DNA of 64,000 nt from Anaerotruncus rubiinfantis (GTDB lineage: Bacteria; Bacillota; Clostridia; Oscillospirales; Ruminococcaceae): positions 1,192,614 to 1,256,613 of the forward strand of contig NZ_FKLA01000009.1 of the NCBI RefSeq assembly GCF_900078395.1, given 5' to 3'. The translations under genes were made by a program, and so were the position numbers. The first letter of the stretch is position 1, and every line of letters starts with the position of its first letter. Below are positions 18,159 through 26,810 of the stretch, in pieces. The notes under the pieces were generated by a model. The model searched no databases and was not told the origin of the DNA. It was given only the letters and a program-made list of their open reading frames with translations.

Positions 18159-19268
18159 ATGTTTAAAAAACAGCTTGGGGCGGCCTTGGCGCTGCTCCTG
18201 CTTTTATCCGCATGTACACAGCCTGCGCCCAGACCGTCTTCTTCGGCCCCGGGCCCGGGCAGTTCATCTTTGGCGGCATCTTCCGCTCCGGAACCTTCGT
18301 CCGGGCCGCCGCCGTCCGCTTCGGCTGATGGTCCGGATGCTTCGCAGCCCGAGCGGCAGGACGCTTCGTCCGACGCGGCGCAGAGCTCCCTGCCGGCCGG
18401 TCCGTCCGTGGGCCCATCTTCGGCGCCCGAACCGCAGGAACTGCCGGAAACGCCCGCTTCTTCGAGTGCGCCGGACCCGCTGCAGATTGAAGTGATGGCC
18501 GACCGCGCGGATGAAACAAGTATTTATATGAAGGCTGCGGCTGAGAGCTATCCCTCCGATGCGAAAAGCATCACCTTCGAAATTACCAACGGCAGCGCGC
18601 AGGAAATCTCCAGCGGCACCTATTTCACGCTGGAGAAAAAGGAAGACGGGCAGTGGAACAAGGTGCGTTTCAAAGACGACACCGCCTTTGCCGATATCGC
18701 TCAGCTGATCCCGCCGGGTCAGTCGGTGGAGGAAAAGATCGCGCTCGACATCTTTGCCCAGCCACTGTCCACTGGCGAATACCGTGTAAGCAAAGAATTT
18801 GCCGGACCGGAATATTCGTTTACCCTTTCCGCCGGGTTTTCGCTCGGCGCGCCCGAAGGGACGCTCGAACTGAAAAAGCCGAAATCGGTCAGAATTTCGA
18901 TCGGAAACGGCAAGTATATGACCAAAACGACCCTGACCCTCAAACAGAAATATGAGGGAAAATCCCCGGTATCTTTCGTGATGGAGAAGCTCGACACCTT
19001 CCATCCGGTGAAGGAGGATATGAAGCTTGGGGGCGCGGCGGAAACTGACGGTGCTCTGCTGACGCTGATCTATCCGGACGGGATGCAGAGGGAATTGTTT
19101 GTCGATCCGAATGCATTTATTGAAAACCCGGACGGTACGATGACGAAAATCACCCATCTGCTTGTCGACGGACAGCAGTGGTACTATTCGCTCGACGCGG
19201 ATATCTACAGCGAGCTCATGGACTGCGCCATGAAATTTGGCGGGGAGCCGGAGCTGCAGGAACCATAG
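18159..19268 (+). CDS. Lipoprotein with Ig-like domain
   Basis: This 369-residue protein has a lipoprotein signal peptide (LLLLLSAC, lipidated Cys about 20), a Ser/Pro/Ala-rich linker of about 85 residues, and an immunoglobulin-like domain (about 110-215, KSITFEITNGSAQEISSGTYFTLEK) of the bacterial Ig-like type, followed by an uncharacterised C-terminal part. The AGGAGG site is 7 bases before the ATG and only 10 bases after the DUF4367 gene, so it is in the sigma operon. It is surface-anchored; function unknown. Confidence 0.82.
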   Translation: MFKKQLGAALALLLLLSACTQPAPRPSSSAPGPGSSSLAASSAPEPSSGPPPSASADGPDASQPERQDASSDAAQSSLPAGPSVGPSSAPEPQELPETPASSSAPDPLQIEVMADRADETSIYMKAAAESYPSDAKSITFEITNGSAQEISSGTYFTLEKKEDGQWNKVRFKDDTAFADIAQLIPPGQSVEEKIALDIFAQPLSTGEYRVSKEFAGPEYSFTLSAGFSLGAPEGTLELKKPKSVRISIGNGKYMTKTTLTLKQKYEGKSPVSFVMEKLDTFHPVKEDMKLGGAAETDGALLTLIYPDGMQRELFVDPNAFIENPDGTMTKITHLLVDGQQWYYSLDADIYSELMDCAMKFGGEPELQEP

Positions 19269-19289
19269 CAAAAAGAATCCTTTTTTGAA

Positions 19290-19320
19290 TTGCGCCGCCG
19301 GCTTTATGCCGGCGGCGCAA
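19290..19320. terminator. Hairpin after the lipoprotein gene
   Basis: A perfect 13-bp GC-rich stem (19290-19302 with 19308-19320, loop TTTAT) lies 21 bases after the stop. The T-run behind it is poor (TGTGTT), so termination may be weak. Confidence 0.55.
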
Positions 19321-19371
19321 TGTGTTATACTGAAATAGAGCATCTTTGAAACGGTGGAAAGGGACGCGCTT

Positions 19372-19827
19372 ATGAAAATGCCTGCGGAAGGGATCACAGC
19401 GGATTTTTTCGCGCCGTGCGGAATGAATTGCATGGTCTGCTATAAGCACTGTTATCATAAAAAGCCGTGCGCGGGCTGTCTGCGCGGTGAGGATGGGAAA
19501 CCGGAACATTGCCGGAATTGCAGGATTTATGACTGCGTAAAGGAGAAGGGCCTTTCCTATTGTTATGAATGTCCCGCTTTCCCCTGTAAATGGATCAAAA
19601 ATCTGGAGAAAAGCTATCACAAACGCTATGGGACAAGCCTTCTGAAAAACAGCCTGTTTGTAAAAACACATGGGCTGGCGGCTTTTCTAAAATGGCAGAA
19701 AGATGCCTTTACCTGCCCGGCTTGCGGCGGAGTATTTTCAATCCATGACCGGGAATGCAGCGAATGCCAGGCAAAGATGCCCTCAACTGGGGAAGAACGG
19801 GAGGCGGCGGGGAATGGGACTGCGTGA
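19372..19827 (+). CDS. DUF3795 cysteine-rich protein
   Basis: This 151-residue protein carries the DUF3795 pattern: CGMNCMVCYKHCYHKKPCAGC, then CRNCRIYDC and CYECPAFPC, with a C-terminal CPACGG...CSEC zinc-ribbon-like pair. Eighteen or so cysteines indicate metal or cluster binding. The ATG at 19372 fits GGAAAGGG; an upstream GTG at 19354 overlaps it. Its 3 prime end overlaps the Nudix gene by 14 bases. Function unknown. Confidence 0.83.
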   Translation: MKMPAEGITADFFAPCGMNCMVCYKHCYHKKPCAGCLRGEDGKPEHCRNCRIYDCVKEKGLSYCYECPAFPCKWIKNLEKSYHKRYGTSLLKNSLFVKTHGLAAFLKWQKDAFTCPACGGVFSIHDRECSECQAKMPSTGEEREAAGNGTA

Positions 19828-20374
19828 AACGATTGCGGCTTACCGGCCGGTGAACGAGCAGGAAACGGCGGACCAGGCGCTGATGCTCTGCATGATCGAC
19901 CGATTCCCGGATACGATCCTGACGCGGGAATGCCCTGCGTCACATTTGACCGCCTCCGGTTTCGTGGTGAATGAAAAGCGGGACAAAGCGCTGATGGTCT
20001 ATCACAATATCTACCAGAGCTGGTCCTGGACCGGCGGCCATGCGGACGGGGATTGCGACCTGCTCGCGGTGGCCATGCGCGAGGCGAAAGAGGAAACCGG
20101 GATCACACGCCTGCGCCCGCTTTGCCGGGAAATCGCCGGGCTGGATGTGCTCGGCGTCACACCGCACAGAAAACATGGCGCGTATATCAGCGCGCACCTG
20201 CATCTGACGGCCTCGTTTTTGCTGGAGGCGCCGGAGGATCAGCCGCTGGCTGAGAAACCGGATGAAAACAGTGCGGTCGGATGGATTTTGCTTGCGCAGC
20301 TTGCGGAATATGTGACCGAACGGCACATGCTGCCGGTATATCAAAAACTGATGGAGAAACTGAAGAGCCTATGA
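19814..20374 (+). CDS. Nudix hydrolase
   Basis: This 186-residue protein contains a Nudix box near residues 75-97 (GHADGDC, then REAKEETGI). The catalytic REAKEETG half is intact, while the first glutamate of the canonical G-x5-E pattern is replaced by Cys. The start ATG at 19814 sits inside the DUF3795 gene behind GGCGGGG; a longer in-frame start at 19703 would replace much of that gene and is unlikely. The stop overlaps the start of mutY (ATGA), suggesting a joint role in nucleotide or DNA oxidation repair, though the substrate is unproven. Confidence 0.88.
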   Translation: MGLRETIAAYRPVNEQETADQALMLCMIDRFPDTILTRECPASHLTASGFVVNEKRDKALMVYHNIYQSWSWTGGHADGDCDLLAVAMREAKEETGITRLRPLCREIAGLDVLGVTPHRKHGAYISAHLHLTASFLLEAPEDQPLAEKPDENSAVGWILLAQLAEYVTERHMLPVYQKLMEKLKSL

Positions 20375-21429
20375 CGGATCTGAAAGAGATGATTGACCCG
20401 CTTACCGCCTGGTACCGGGCGAATAAACGGGACCTGCCCTGGCGGCGGGAAGTGACGCCTTACCGCGTATGGATTTCGGAGATCATGCTCCAACAGACCC
20501 GCGTGGAGGCGGTAAAGGACTATTTTCTGCGTTTTACAGCGGCACTGCCGGATGCGAAGGCGCTTGCGGAAATTCCGGAACAGCAGCTGCTGAAGCTGTG
20601 GGAGGGGCTCGGCTATTACAGCCGCGCCCGCAACCTGCAAAAGGCGGCAAAAGAGATTGTGACGGAATATGGCGGACAGCTGCCCGCTTCTTATGAAAAA
20701 CTGATCGGTCTGCCGGGGATTGGATCGTATACGGCGGGCGCGGTCGCCTCGATCGCGTTCGGCATCCCGGTGCCGGCGGTGGATGGAAACGTCCTGCGGG
20801 TGGTTTCACGGCTGACTGCGGATGACGCCGACATTGCAGACCCCAGGACGAAAAAGGCAATGGAGGAGCGGCTTGCGGCCATTATACCCGCAAGCTGCCC
20901 CGGGGATTTCAACCAGGCGATCATGGAACTGGGCGCGACCGTTTGTGTCCCGAATGGCCCGCCGGACTGTGCGCGGTGTCCGCTTTCCAGCGGGTGTGAA
21001 GCATTCCGGCGCGGTATCCAGACCACACTGCCGGTCAAAGCGGCGGCAAAGCCGCGCAAAATCCAGCCGCGCACCATTCTGGCGCTGGTACGGGACGGGC
21101 GGATCGCCATCCGACGACGCCCGGCGCGCGGACTGCTGGCTGGGCTGTGGGAGCTGCCCGGTGTGGATGAAACGCTCGATCAGTCCGGCGTGATTGCAAA
21201 GGCGCGGGAATGGGGATTTGAGCCGCTGCGCGCTGAACAGCTTCCGGATGCAAAACACATTTTCACGCACATCGAATGGCGGATGACCGGATGGCGGATC
21301 ACCGTCGCGGAGGACTGCGAATCCGCGGGGCTGGTGTGGGTAGATCCGGAGCGCCTGACGGAAGACTATCCGCTTCCGTCCGCGTTTTCTGCCTATCTGC
21401 AACCATTTCTGGAAAAGTATGGCGGATAG
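20371..21429 (+). CDS. mutY: A/G-specific adenine DNA glycosylase MutY
   Basis: This 352-residue glycosylase removes adenine opposite 8-oxoguanine. The helix-hairpin-helix LPGIGSYTAGAV is followed by the catalytic Asp in VPAVDGNVLRV; the catalytic Glu is in MLQQTRVE. An iron-sulfur site follows (CVPNGPPDCARCPLSSGC, with seven residues between the first two Cys). The C-terminal third is a Nudix-fold recognition domain (RPARGLLAGLWELPGV). The ATG at 20371 overlaps the Nudix gene stop. Length and motifs are normal for the family. Confidence 0.96.
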   Translation: MTDLKEMIDPLTAWYRANKRDLPWRREVTPYRVWISEIMLQQTRVEAVKDYFLRFTAALPDAKALAEIPEQQLLKLWEGLGYYSRARNLQKAAKEIVTEYGGQLPASYEKLIGLPGIGSYTAGAVASIAFGIPVPAVDGNVLRVVSRLTADDADIADPRTKKAMEERLAAIIPASCPGDFNQAIMELGATVCVPNGPPDCARCPLSSGCEAFRRGIQTTLPVKAAAKPRKIQPRTILALVRDGRIAIRRRPARGLLAGLWELPGVDETLDQSGVIAKAREWGFEPLRAEQLPDAKHIFTHIEWRMTGWRITVAEDCESAGLVWVDPERLTEDYPLPSAFSAYLQPFLEKYGG

Positions 21430-21485
21430 GGCACTGGGCGTTCAATGTTTGGTCACAGAATAGACATAAAACCACCGATAAAATT

Positions 21486-21494
21486 TGTTATAAT
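21486..21494 (+). promoter_or_regulatory. Extended -10 promoter element for citrate synthase
   Basis: TGT followed by TATAAT (21489-21494) forms an extended -10, 57 bases before the ATG. A good -35 was not found. Confidence 0.5.
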
Positions 21495-21550
21495 AAAATG
21501 TATAGTTTTATAAAAAATGATGAACAAAGAAAGAAAGGGAGTGCTGTATA

Positions 21551-22918
21551 ATGCCGTCTAATCCGTATTCGGAGATTACCCCGCAGATACTGGAACTGAG
21601 CGAGCTTTGCAGGAAAAGCAGTGCGATTGACCCCGCACTGTATGCAAAGTACGACGTGAAAAGAGGGCTGCGCGACATTAACGGCAAAGGCGTTATGGCC
21701 GGGCTCACCGAGATTTCGGAGGTCTGTTCCAGCACGGTCGATGAGAACGGCGCCACCATCCCATGCGAGGGAAAGCTGTTCTACCGGGGCGTCAACATCA
21801 AGGATCTGGTCAACGGGTTCATCCGGGAAAAGCGGTTCGGGTTTGAAGAGTCCGTCTACCTGCTTTTGTTCGGGAGCCTGCCCAAACAGGAGGAACTGCG
21901 GGCGTTTACGGAACTTTTGGCAAATTACCGGACTTTGCCAACCAGTTTTGTGCGCGACATCATTATGAAGGCCCCAAGCCGCGATATGATGAACACGCTT
22001 GCGCGTAGTGTGCTCACCCTGTATTCCTATGATGACCGGGCGGATGACGTTTCGATTCCGAACGTCCTGCGCCAGTGCCTGCAGTTGGTGGCATTGTTCC
22101 CGCTGCTGTCGGTTTATGGCTATCAGGCATACAACCATTATCACGAGGGACAGAGCCTGTACATCCATTCGCCGCTGCCGGAGCTTTCCACTGCGGAAAA
22201 CATCCTGCGTATCCTGCGCCCGGACAGCTCCTATACCGCGCTGGAGGCGCGTGTGCTCGATGTGGCGCTGGTACTCCATGCGGAGCATGGCGGCGGTAAC
22301 AACTCGACCTTTACGACCCATGTCGTCTCCTCCTCCGGTACGGACACCTATTCGGCGGTGGCGGCGGCGATCGGTTCGCTCAAAGGGCCGCGGCACGGCG
22401 GCGCGAACATCAAGGTCGTGAAGATGTTCGACGACATGAAGCAGAACCTTTCCGACTGGGCGGATGAGGACGCGGTGGAGGATTACCTGCGCCGGCTGTT
22501 ACATAAAGAGGCGTTTGACCACGCCGGGCTCATCTACGGCATGGGGCATGCGGTCTACTCGCTCTCCGACCCGCGTGCCGATGTGTTTAAATTCTTCGTC
22601 AAATCCCTTTCGGAGGAAAAAGGGCTCGATAAGGAGTTCGCGCTCTATTCGCTGGTGGAACGGCTTGCGCCGAAGGTCATCGGGGAGGAGCGCCGCATCT
22701 ATAAAGGCGTTTCGGCCAACGTCGACTTTTACAGCGGGTTTGTTTACAGCATGCTCAACCTTCCGACCGAGCTTTTCACCCCGATTTTTGCCATTTCGCG
22801 CATCGCGGGCTGGAGCGCGCACCGCATTGAGGAGCTGAGCAATTCCGGGAAGATCATCCGTCCCGCTTATAAAGGAGTCAAGGAAGAAGTCCCATACGTG
22901 CCGCTTGCGGAGCGCTGA
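21551..22918 (+). CDS. Citrate synthase
   Basis: This 455-residue enzyme condenses oxaloacetate and acetyl-CoA. The active-site His is in HAEHGGGNNSTF and GPRHGGAN, and the second His/Asp site is in YGMGHAVYSLSDPRAD. It has the longer N-terminal extension seen in Gram-positive anaerobe enzymes (450 residues against about 370 for the short bacterial form). GAAAGGGAG precedes the ATG. No aconitase or isocitrate dehydrogenase gene is adjacent; the likely role is glutamate precursor supply. A 2-methylcitrate synthase role is possible but less likely. Confidence 0.92.
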   Translation: MPSNPYSEITPQILELSELCRKSSAIDPALYAKYDVKRGLRDINGKGVMAGLTEISEVCSSTVDENGATIPCEGKLFYRGVNIKDLVNGFIREKRFGFEESVYLLLFGSLPKQEELRAFTELLANYRTLPTSFVRDIIMKAPSRDMMNTLARSVLTLYSYDDRADDVSIPNVLRQCLQLVALFPLLSVYGYQAYNHYHEGQSLYIHSPLPELSTAENILRILRPDSSYTALEARVLDVALVLHAEHGGGNNSTFTTHVVSSSGTDTYSAVAAAIGSLKGPRHGGANIKVVKMFDDMKQNLSDWADEDAVEDYLRRLLHKEAFDHAGLIYGMGHAVYSLSDPRADVFKFFVKSLSEEKGLDKEFALYSLVERLAPKVIGEERRIYKGVSANVDFYSGFVYSMLNLPTELFTPIFAISRIAGWSAHRIEELSNSGKIIRPAYKGVKEEVPYVPLAER

Positions 22919-22946
22919 TTCAGGTTTTTGATGAAAAACAGAAGGT

Positions 22947-22980
22947 ACCCGGCCCGGGCTGCAGACCTGGGCCGGGTTTT
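22947..22980 (+). terminator. Terminator after citrate synthase
   Basis: A 12-bp stem with one G-T pair (22947-22958 with 22966-22977) precedes TTTT. Confidence 0.75.
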
Positions 22981-23091
22981 CTCTGTTTTGTGGACGGGAA
23001 CGCCGGATTTATGGAGGAATCGCTGTTCATTTTCCCGTTCAGATGTGCTAGAATCTAACTATGACCTGTGAGAAAGAGGAGAAGAGAAGGA

Positions 23092-24888
23092 ATGGATCGT
23101 ACCATGAAAACCAGCGTGCTGCTGGGGCGCTTCGCGCCGTACTTTAAAAAATACCTGTGGATTCTGCTGCTCGATTTGTTCTGCGCGTCGCTCACCACCC
23201 TGTGCGAGCTTGTCCTGCCGCTGATGGTGCGTTTTATCACCGAACGCGGGATGAACGACCTTGCCAGCCTCACCACCGCGATCATTTTAAAGATCGGCGC
23301 GCTTTATATCCTTTTACGGATTATTGACACCGCCGCCAACTATTTCATGGCGAACATTGGGCATATGATGGGCGCGCACATCGAAACTGACATGCGCAGC
23401 GACCTGTTTGCCCATCTGCAGCGGCTTTCCTACAACTTTTATGACAGCAACAAGATCGGTCAGCTGATGGCGCGCATCACGAGCGATCTGTTCGACGTCA
23501 CCGAGTTCGCACACCACTGCCCGGAAGAATTCTGGATAGCGGGACTCAAAATCGCTGTCTCATTCGTGATCCTCGCGCGCACCAACCTGTGGCTCACTTT
23601 GATCATCTTCTCGATCATCCCGCTGATGCTCGTATGTTCGATGTATTTCAACACCCGGATGCGCCGCGCTTTCAAAAAAAGCCGCAATCAGACCGGTGAA
23701 ATCAACGCGCAGGTAGAGGACAGTCTGCTCGGCGTACGAGTGGTCAAATCCTTTGCGAACGAGGAGGTCGAAAAGGAGAAATTCGAGGAGGGAAACGGGA
23801 AATTCCTCGATATCAAGCGGGAGATGTACCGCTATATGGCGGGTTTCCAGTCGACGACCCGCGCTTATGACGGGGTGATGTATATCACCGTCGTGGTGGC
23901 GGGCGCGCTCTTTATGATTCATGGGCAGATCACCCCCGCTGACCTGATGGCCTACCTGCTTTACGTAACCACGCTGCTCACCTCGATCCGGCGGATTGTC
24001 GAATTCACCGAGCAGTTCCAGCGCGGCATGACTGGCATCGAGCGGTTTATCGAGGTGATGGATGCGCCGGTGGACATCCTGGACGAGCCGGACGCCGAGG
24101 ATCTTACCGATGTCAAAGGTGAGATCACCTTTGAGCATGTCTCTTTCCATTATGCGGATGATGACCATCCGGTTCTTTCGGATCTGAGTCTCACTGTACA
24201 TCCGGGCGACAGCGTCGCGCTGGTCGGGCCGTCGGGCAGTGGCAAATCGACACTCTGCAACCTGATCCCGCGTTTTTACGATGTGACCGGCGGGCGTATC
24301 CTCATCGACGGCAAGGACATCCGAAAACTCACGCTCCATTCGCTGCGCGGTCAGATTGGCGTTGTGCAGCAGGATGTCTACCTTTTTGCCGGGACGGTGT
24401 TTGAGAACATCGCCTATGGGAAGCCAGGCGCGACCAATGCGGAAGTTGTAGCGGCGGCGAAGCTCGCGGGCGCGCACGATTTCATCAGCTCGTTTGAGGA
24501 CGGATATGACACCTATGTGGGCGAGCGCGGCGTGCGCCTTTCCGGCGGGCAGAAACAGCGGATCTCAATCGCGCGGGTGTTTCTCAAGAATCCGCCGATC
24601 CTGATTCTGGACGAGGCGACCTCAGCGCTCGACAACGAGAGCGAACGGATTGTGCAGCAGTCGCTGGAGAAGCTTGCGCGCGGGCGCACCACTTTTACCA
24701 TCGCTCACCGGCTGACCACCATCCGCGGCGCGCGGCTCATTCTGGTGCTGACCGAAAACGGCATCGAGGAGCAGGGCAGCCATGACGAACTCATGAAGAG
24801 ACGTGGAATTTATTACCAGCTTTACAGTATGTATGGGGAAAACATGGGGAACGCGGAAAATTTTGTGGAAAAACATATAAAGATGTGA
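23092..24888 (+). CDS. ABC exporter, fused permease and ATPase (homodimer type)
   Basis: This 598-residue half-transporter has six transmembrane helices (about 20-310) and a nucleotide-binding domain. All catalytic motifs are canonical: GPSGSGKST, signature LSGGQKQR, ILILDEATSALD and H-loop IAHRL. It should therefore work as a homodimer, unlike the asymmetric pair at 44-48 kb. The ATG at 23092 follows GAGGAG. It resembles multidrug or lipid exporters; substrate unknown. Confidence 0.92.
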   Translation: MDRTMKTSVLLGRFAPYFKKYLWILLLDLFCASLTTLCELVLPLMVRFITERGMNDLASLTTAIILKIGALYILLRIIDTAANYFMANIGHMMGAHIETDMRSDLFAHLQRLSYNFYDSNKIGQLMARITSDLFDVTEFAHHCPEEFWIAGLKIAVSFVILARTNLWLTLIIFSIIPLMLVCSMYFNTRMRRAFKKSRNQTGEINAQVEDSLLGVRVVKSFANEEVEKEKFEEGNGKFLDIKREMYRYMAGFQSTTRAYDGVMYITVVVAGALFMIHGQITPADLMAYLLYVTTLLTSIRRIVEFTEQFQRGMTGIERFIEVMDAPVDILDEPDAEDLTDVKGEITFEHVSFHYADDDHPVLSDLSLTVHPGDSVALVGPSGSGKSTLCNLIPRFYDVTGGRILIDGKDIRKLTLHSLRGQIGVVQQDVYLFAGTVFENIAYGKPGATNAEVVAAAKLAGAHDFISSFEDGYDTYVGERGVRLSGGQKQRISIARVFLKNPPILILDEATSALDNESERIVQQSLEKLARGRTTFTIAHRLTTIRGARLILVLTENGIEEQGSHDELMKRRGIYYQLYSMYGENMGNAENFVEKHIKM

Positions 24889-24952
24889 TATACTTTTTTC
24901 GTGTCTACTATAGCACAGCGGCAAAGCTTAGAGAAAAAGAGGAGTGTAGTGA

Positions 24953-26479
24953 ATGAACACAAGCCAGATTATGATGCTCGGCGCGATGGTTGTATACCTC
25001 ATTATGATCATCTGCGTCGGCAACTATTTCAGCAAAAAGAATGAAACAAGCCATGATTTCTATCTGGGCGGGCGCGGCATGGGCCCTTGGGTGGTCGCGA
25101 TGAGCGCCGAGGCTTCGGATATGAGCGGCTGGCTCATGATGGGATTACCGGGCCTTGCGTATGCGACCGGCATTGCGGACGCCGGCTGGACCGCCATCGG
25201 CCTTGCGCTTGGCACATATATCAACTGGAAGCTGATCGCGCTGCCGCTGCGCAACTATACGGCGGTTGCGAACAATTCGATCACCGTCCCGGATTACCTT
25301 TCCAACCGTTTCCACGATAAACGCAAAATCCTGATGAATGTTGCGGCACTGTTCATTGTGATCTTCTTCGTGGTATACACCGCTTCGGGCTTTGTGGCCT
25401 GCGGCAAGGTGTTTGTAACCCTGTTCAATTTCCCGTACCTGCCCTCAATGCTGGTGAGCGCGCTGGTCATCATTCTTTACACCACCTACGGCGGTTTCAA
25501 GGCGGTCTGCCACGTCGACTTTGTGCAGGGAACGGTTATGTTTTTCGCGCTCATGATCATCGTGGGAATCGGAGTGGGCACGGCGGGCGGCTTTGGGGAA
25601 ATTTCCGCGAACGTGGCCCAGTACGACGGATATCTTTCGATGTTTTCGACCTATTCGCCGGACGGCGCTTCCACCTATAGCTGGATCACCATCGCTTCCG
25701 GGCTGGCATGGGGCCTCGGCTACATGGGCATGCCGCACATCCTGGTGCGGTTCATGGCAATCCGCAATGCTTCCGAACTGAAAAAGTCCCGCCGCATCGG
25801 CACCTCCTGGTGTGTGCTTTCGCTTGCAATGGCGGTGCTCATCGGTGTGCTCGGCCGGACGCTTTATCCGGACGCGCTTTCCGGAAGCGCTACCGAAAGC
25901 GTCTTTATCATGATGTGCAAAAACCTGCTGACCGGCGGCGCGCTGCCGATTATCGCGGGCGTAATGCTCTGCGGCGTGCTTGGCGCGCAGATCTCCACCT
26001 CGGACAGCCAGCTGCTGGCAGCGTCTTCGGCGGTCGCGCAGAACTTTTACCAGGGCCTGATCAAAAAGGACGCGACCGAAAAGCAGATCATGAAGGTTTC
26101 CCATGTTTCGATCATCCTTATTGCGGGTGCGGCCTGTGCTTTTGCGCTCAACCCGGACAGCTCGATCTTCAAGATCGTTTCGTTCGCGTGGGCGGGCTTT
26201 GGCGGCGCGTTCGGCCCGCTGATCCTTTTCTCCCTCTACTGGAAGCGCACCAATCTGCCCGGTGCAATTGCGGGCGTTATTGCGGGCGGCGTGACGGTGC
26301 TCGTCTGGAAGCTTCTGCTTTCCCCGCTCGGCGGAATTTTTGGGCTTTATGAGCTGCTTCCGGCGTTTATCCTGAGCTCGCTTGCCATCATCATCGTTTC
26401 CAAGCTCACCGCGGAACCTTCCGCTGAAATCCAGAAGGAATTCGACACCGCAAAATCCATGACTCTCGAAACAAAGTAA
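24953..26479 (+). CDS. Sodium/solute symporter, PutP (proline) type
   Basis: This 508-residue membrane protein has about 13 transmembrane helices. The N-terminus shows FYLGGRGMGPWVVAMSAEASDMSGW, abbreviated here as the PutP hallmark around residues 35-60, and GAQISTSDSQLLAASS near residue 345 is the conserved sodium-site region. It is most like sodium/proline symporters. GAGGAG lies before the ATG. A tiny zinc-ribbon gene follows after 10 bases. Confidence 0.92.
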   Translation: MNTSQIMMLGAMVVYLIMIICVGNYFSKKNETSHDFYLGGRGMGPWVVAMSAEASDMSGWLMMGLPGLAYATGIADAGWTAIGLALGTYINWKLIALPLRNYTAVANNSITVPDYLSNRFHDKRKILMNVAALFIVIFFVVYTASGFVACGKVFVTLFNFPYLPSMLVSALVIILYTTYGGFKAVCHVDFVQGTVMFFALMIIVGIGVGTAGGFGEISANVAQYDGYLSMFSTYSPDGASTYSWITIASGLAWGLGYMGMPHILVRFMAIRNASELKKSRRIGTSWCVLSLAMAVLIGVLGRTLYPDALSGSATESVFIMMCKNLLTGGALPIIAGVMLCGVLGAQISTSDSQLLAASSAVAQNFYQGLIKKDATEKQIMKVSHVSIILIAGAACAFALNPDSSIFKIVSFAWAGFGGAFGPLILFSLYWKRTNLPGAIAGVIAGGVTVLVWKLLLSPLGGIFGLYELLPAFILSSLAIIIVSKLTAEPSAEIQKEFDTAKSMTLETK

Positions 26480-26489
26480 GGAGGCATTT

Positions 26490-26750
26490 GTGGAACAAAC
26501 ATTTTGCCAGAGCTGCGGCATGCCGCTCACCCCGGAAAGCGAATTGTGCGGCACCAATGCCGATGGAAGCAAAAATCCGGAATACTGCATTTACTGTTAC
26601 AAAGGCGGCGCGTTCACTGCGGACGTGACCTTGGACGAGATGATTGAAATCTGTGTCCCGCCGATGGTGGAGGCCAATCCCGGCATGACCGCTGGGAAGG
26701 CGCGTGAGATGATGCGGCAGTTTATGCCCCAGCTGAAACGCTGGAAATAA
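26490..26750 (+). CDS. Putative zinc-ribbon domain protein
   Basis: This 86-residue protein starts with CQSCGMPL and continues with YCIYCYKGGAF, giving a four-cysteine zinc ribbon, then a helical tail. It matches the small putative zinc-ribbon family that is common in anaerobes. The GTG start is supported by AAGGAGG. Function unknown. Confidence 0.85.
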   Translation: MEQTFCQSCGMPLTPESELCGTNADGSKNPEYCIYCYKGGAFTADVTLDEMIEICVPPMVEANPGMTAGKAREMMRQFMPQLKRWK

Positions 26751-26758
26751 CCCGAATA

Positions 26759-26793
26759 AAACGGCCGTTCCGGCATTGCCGGAACGGCCGTTT
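26759..26793. terminator. Convergent terminator between the zinc-ribbon and CorC/HlyC genes
   Basis: A perfect 16-bp stem (26759-26774 with 26778-26793) carries an A-run on the left and a T-run on the right, so it suits both strands. Confidence 0.8.
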
Positions 26794-26810
26794 CGTTTCT
26801 GGATGCGAGC

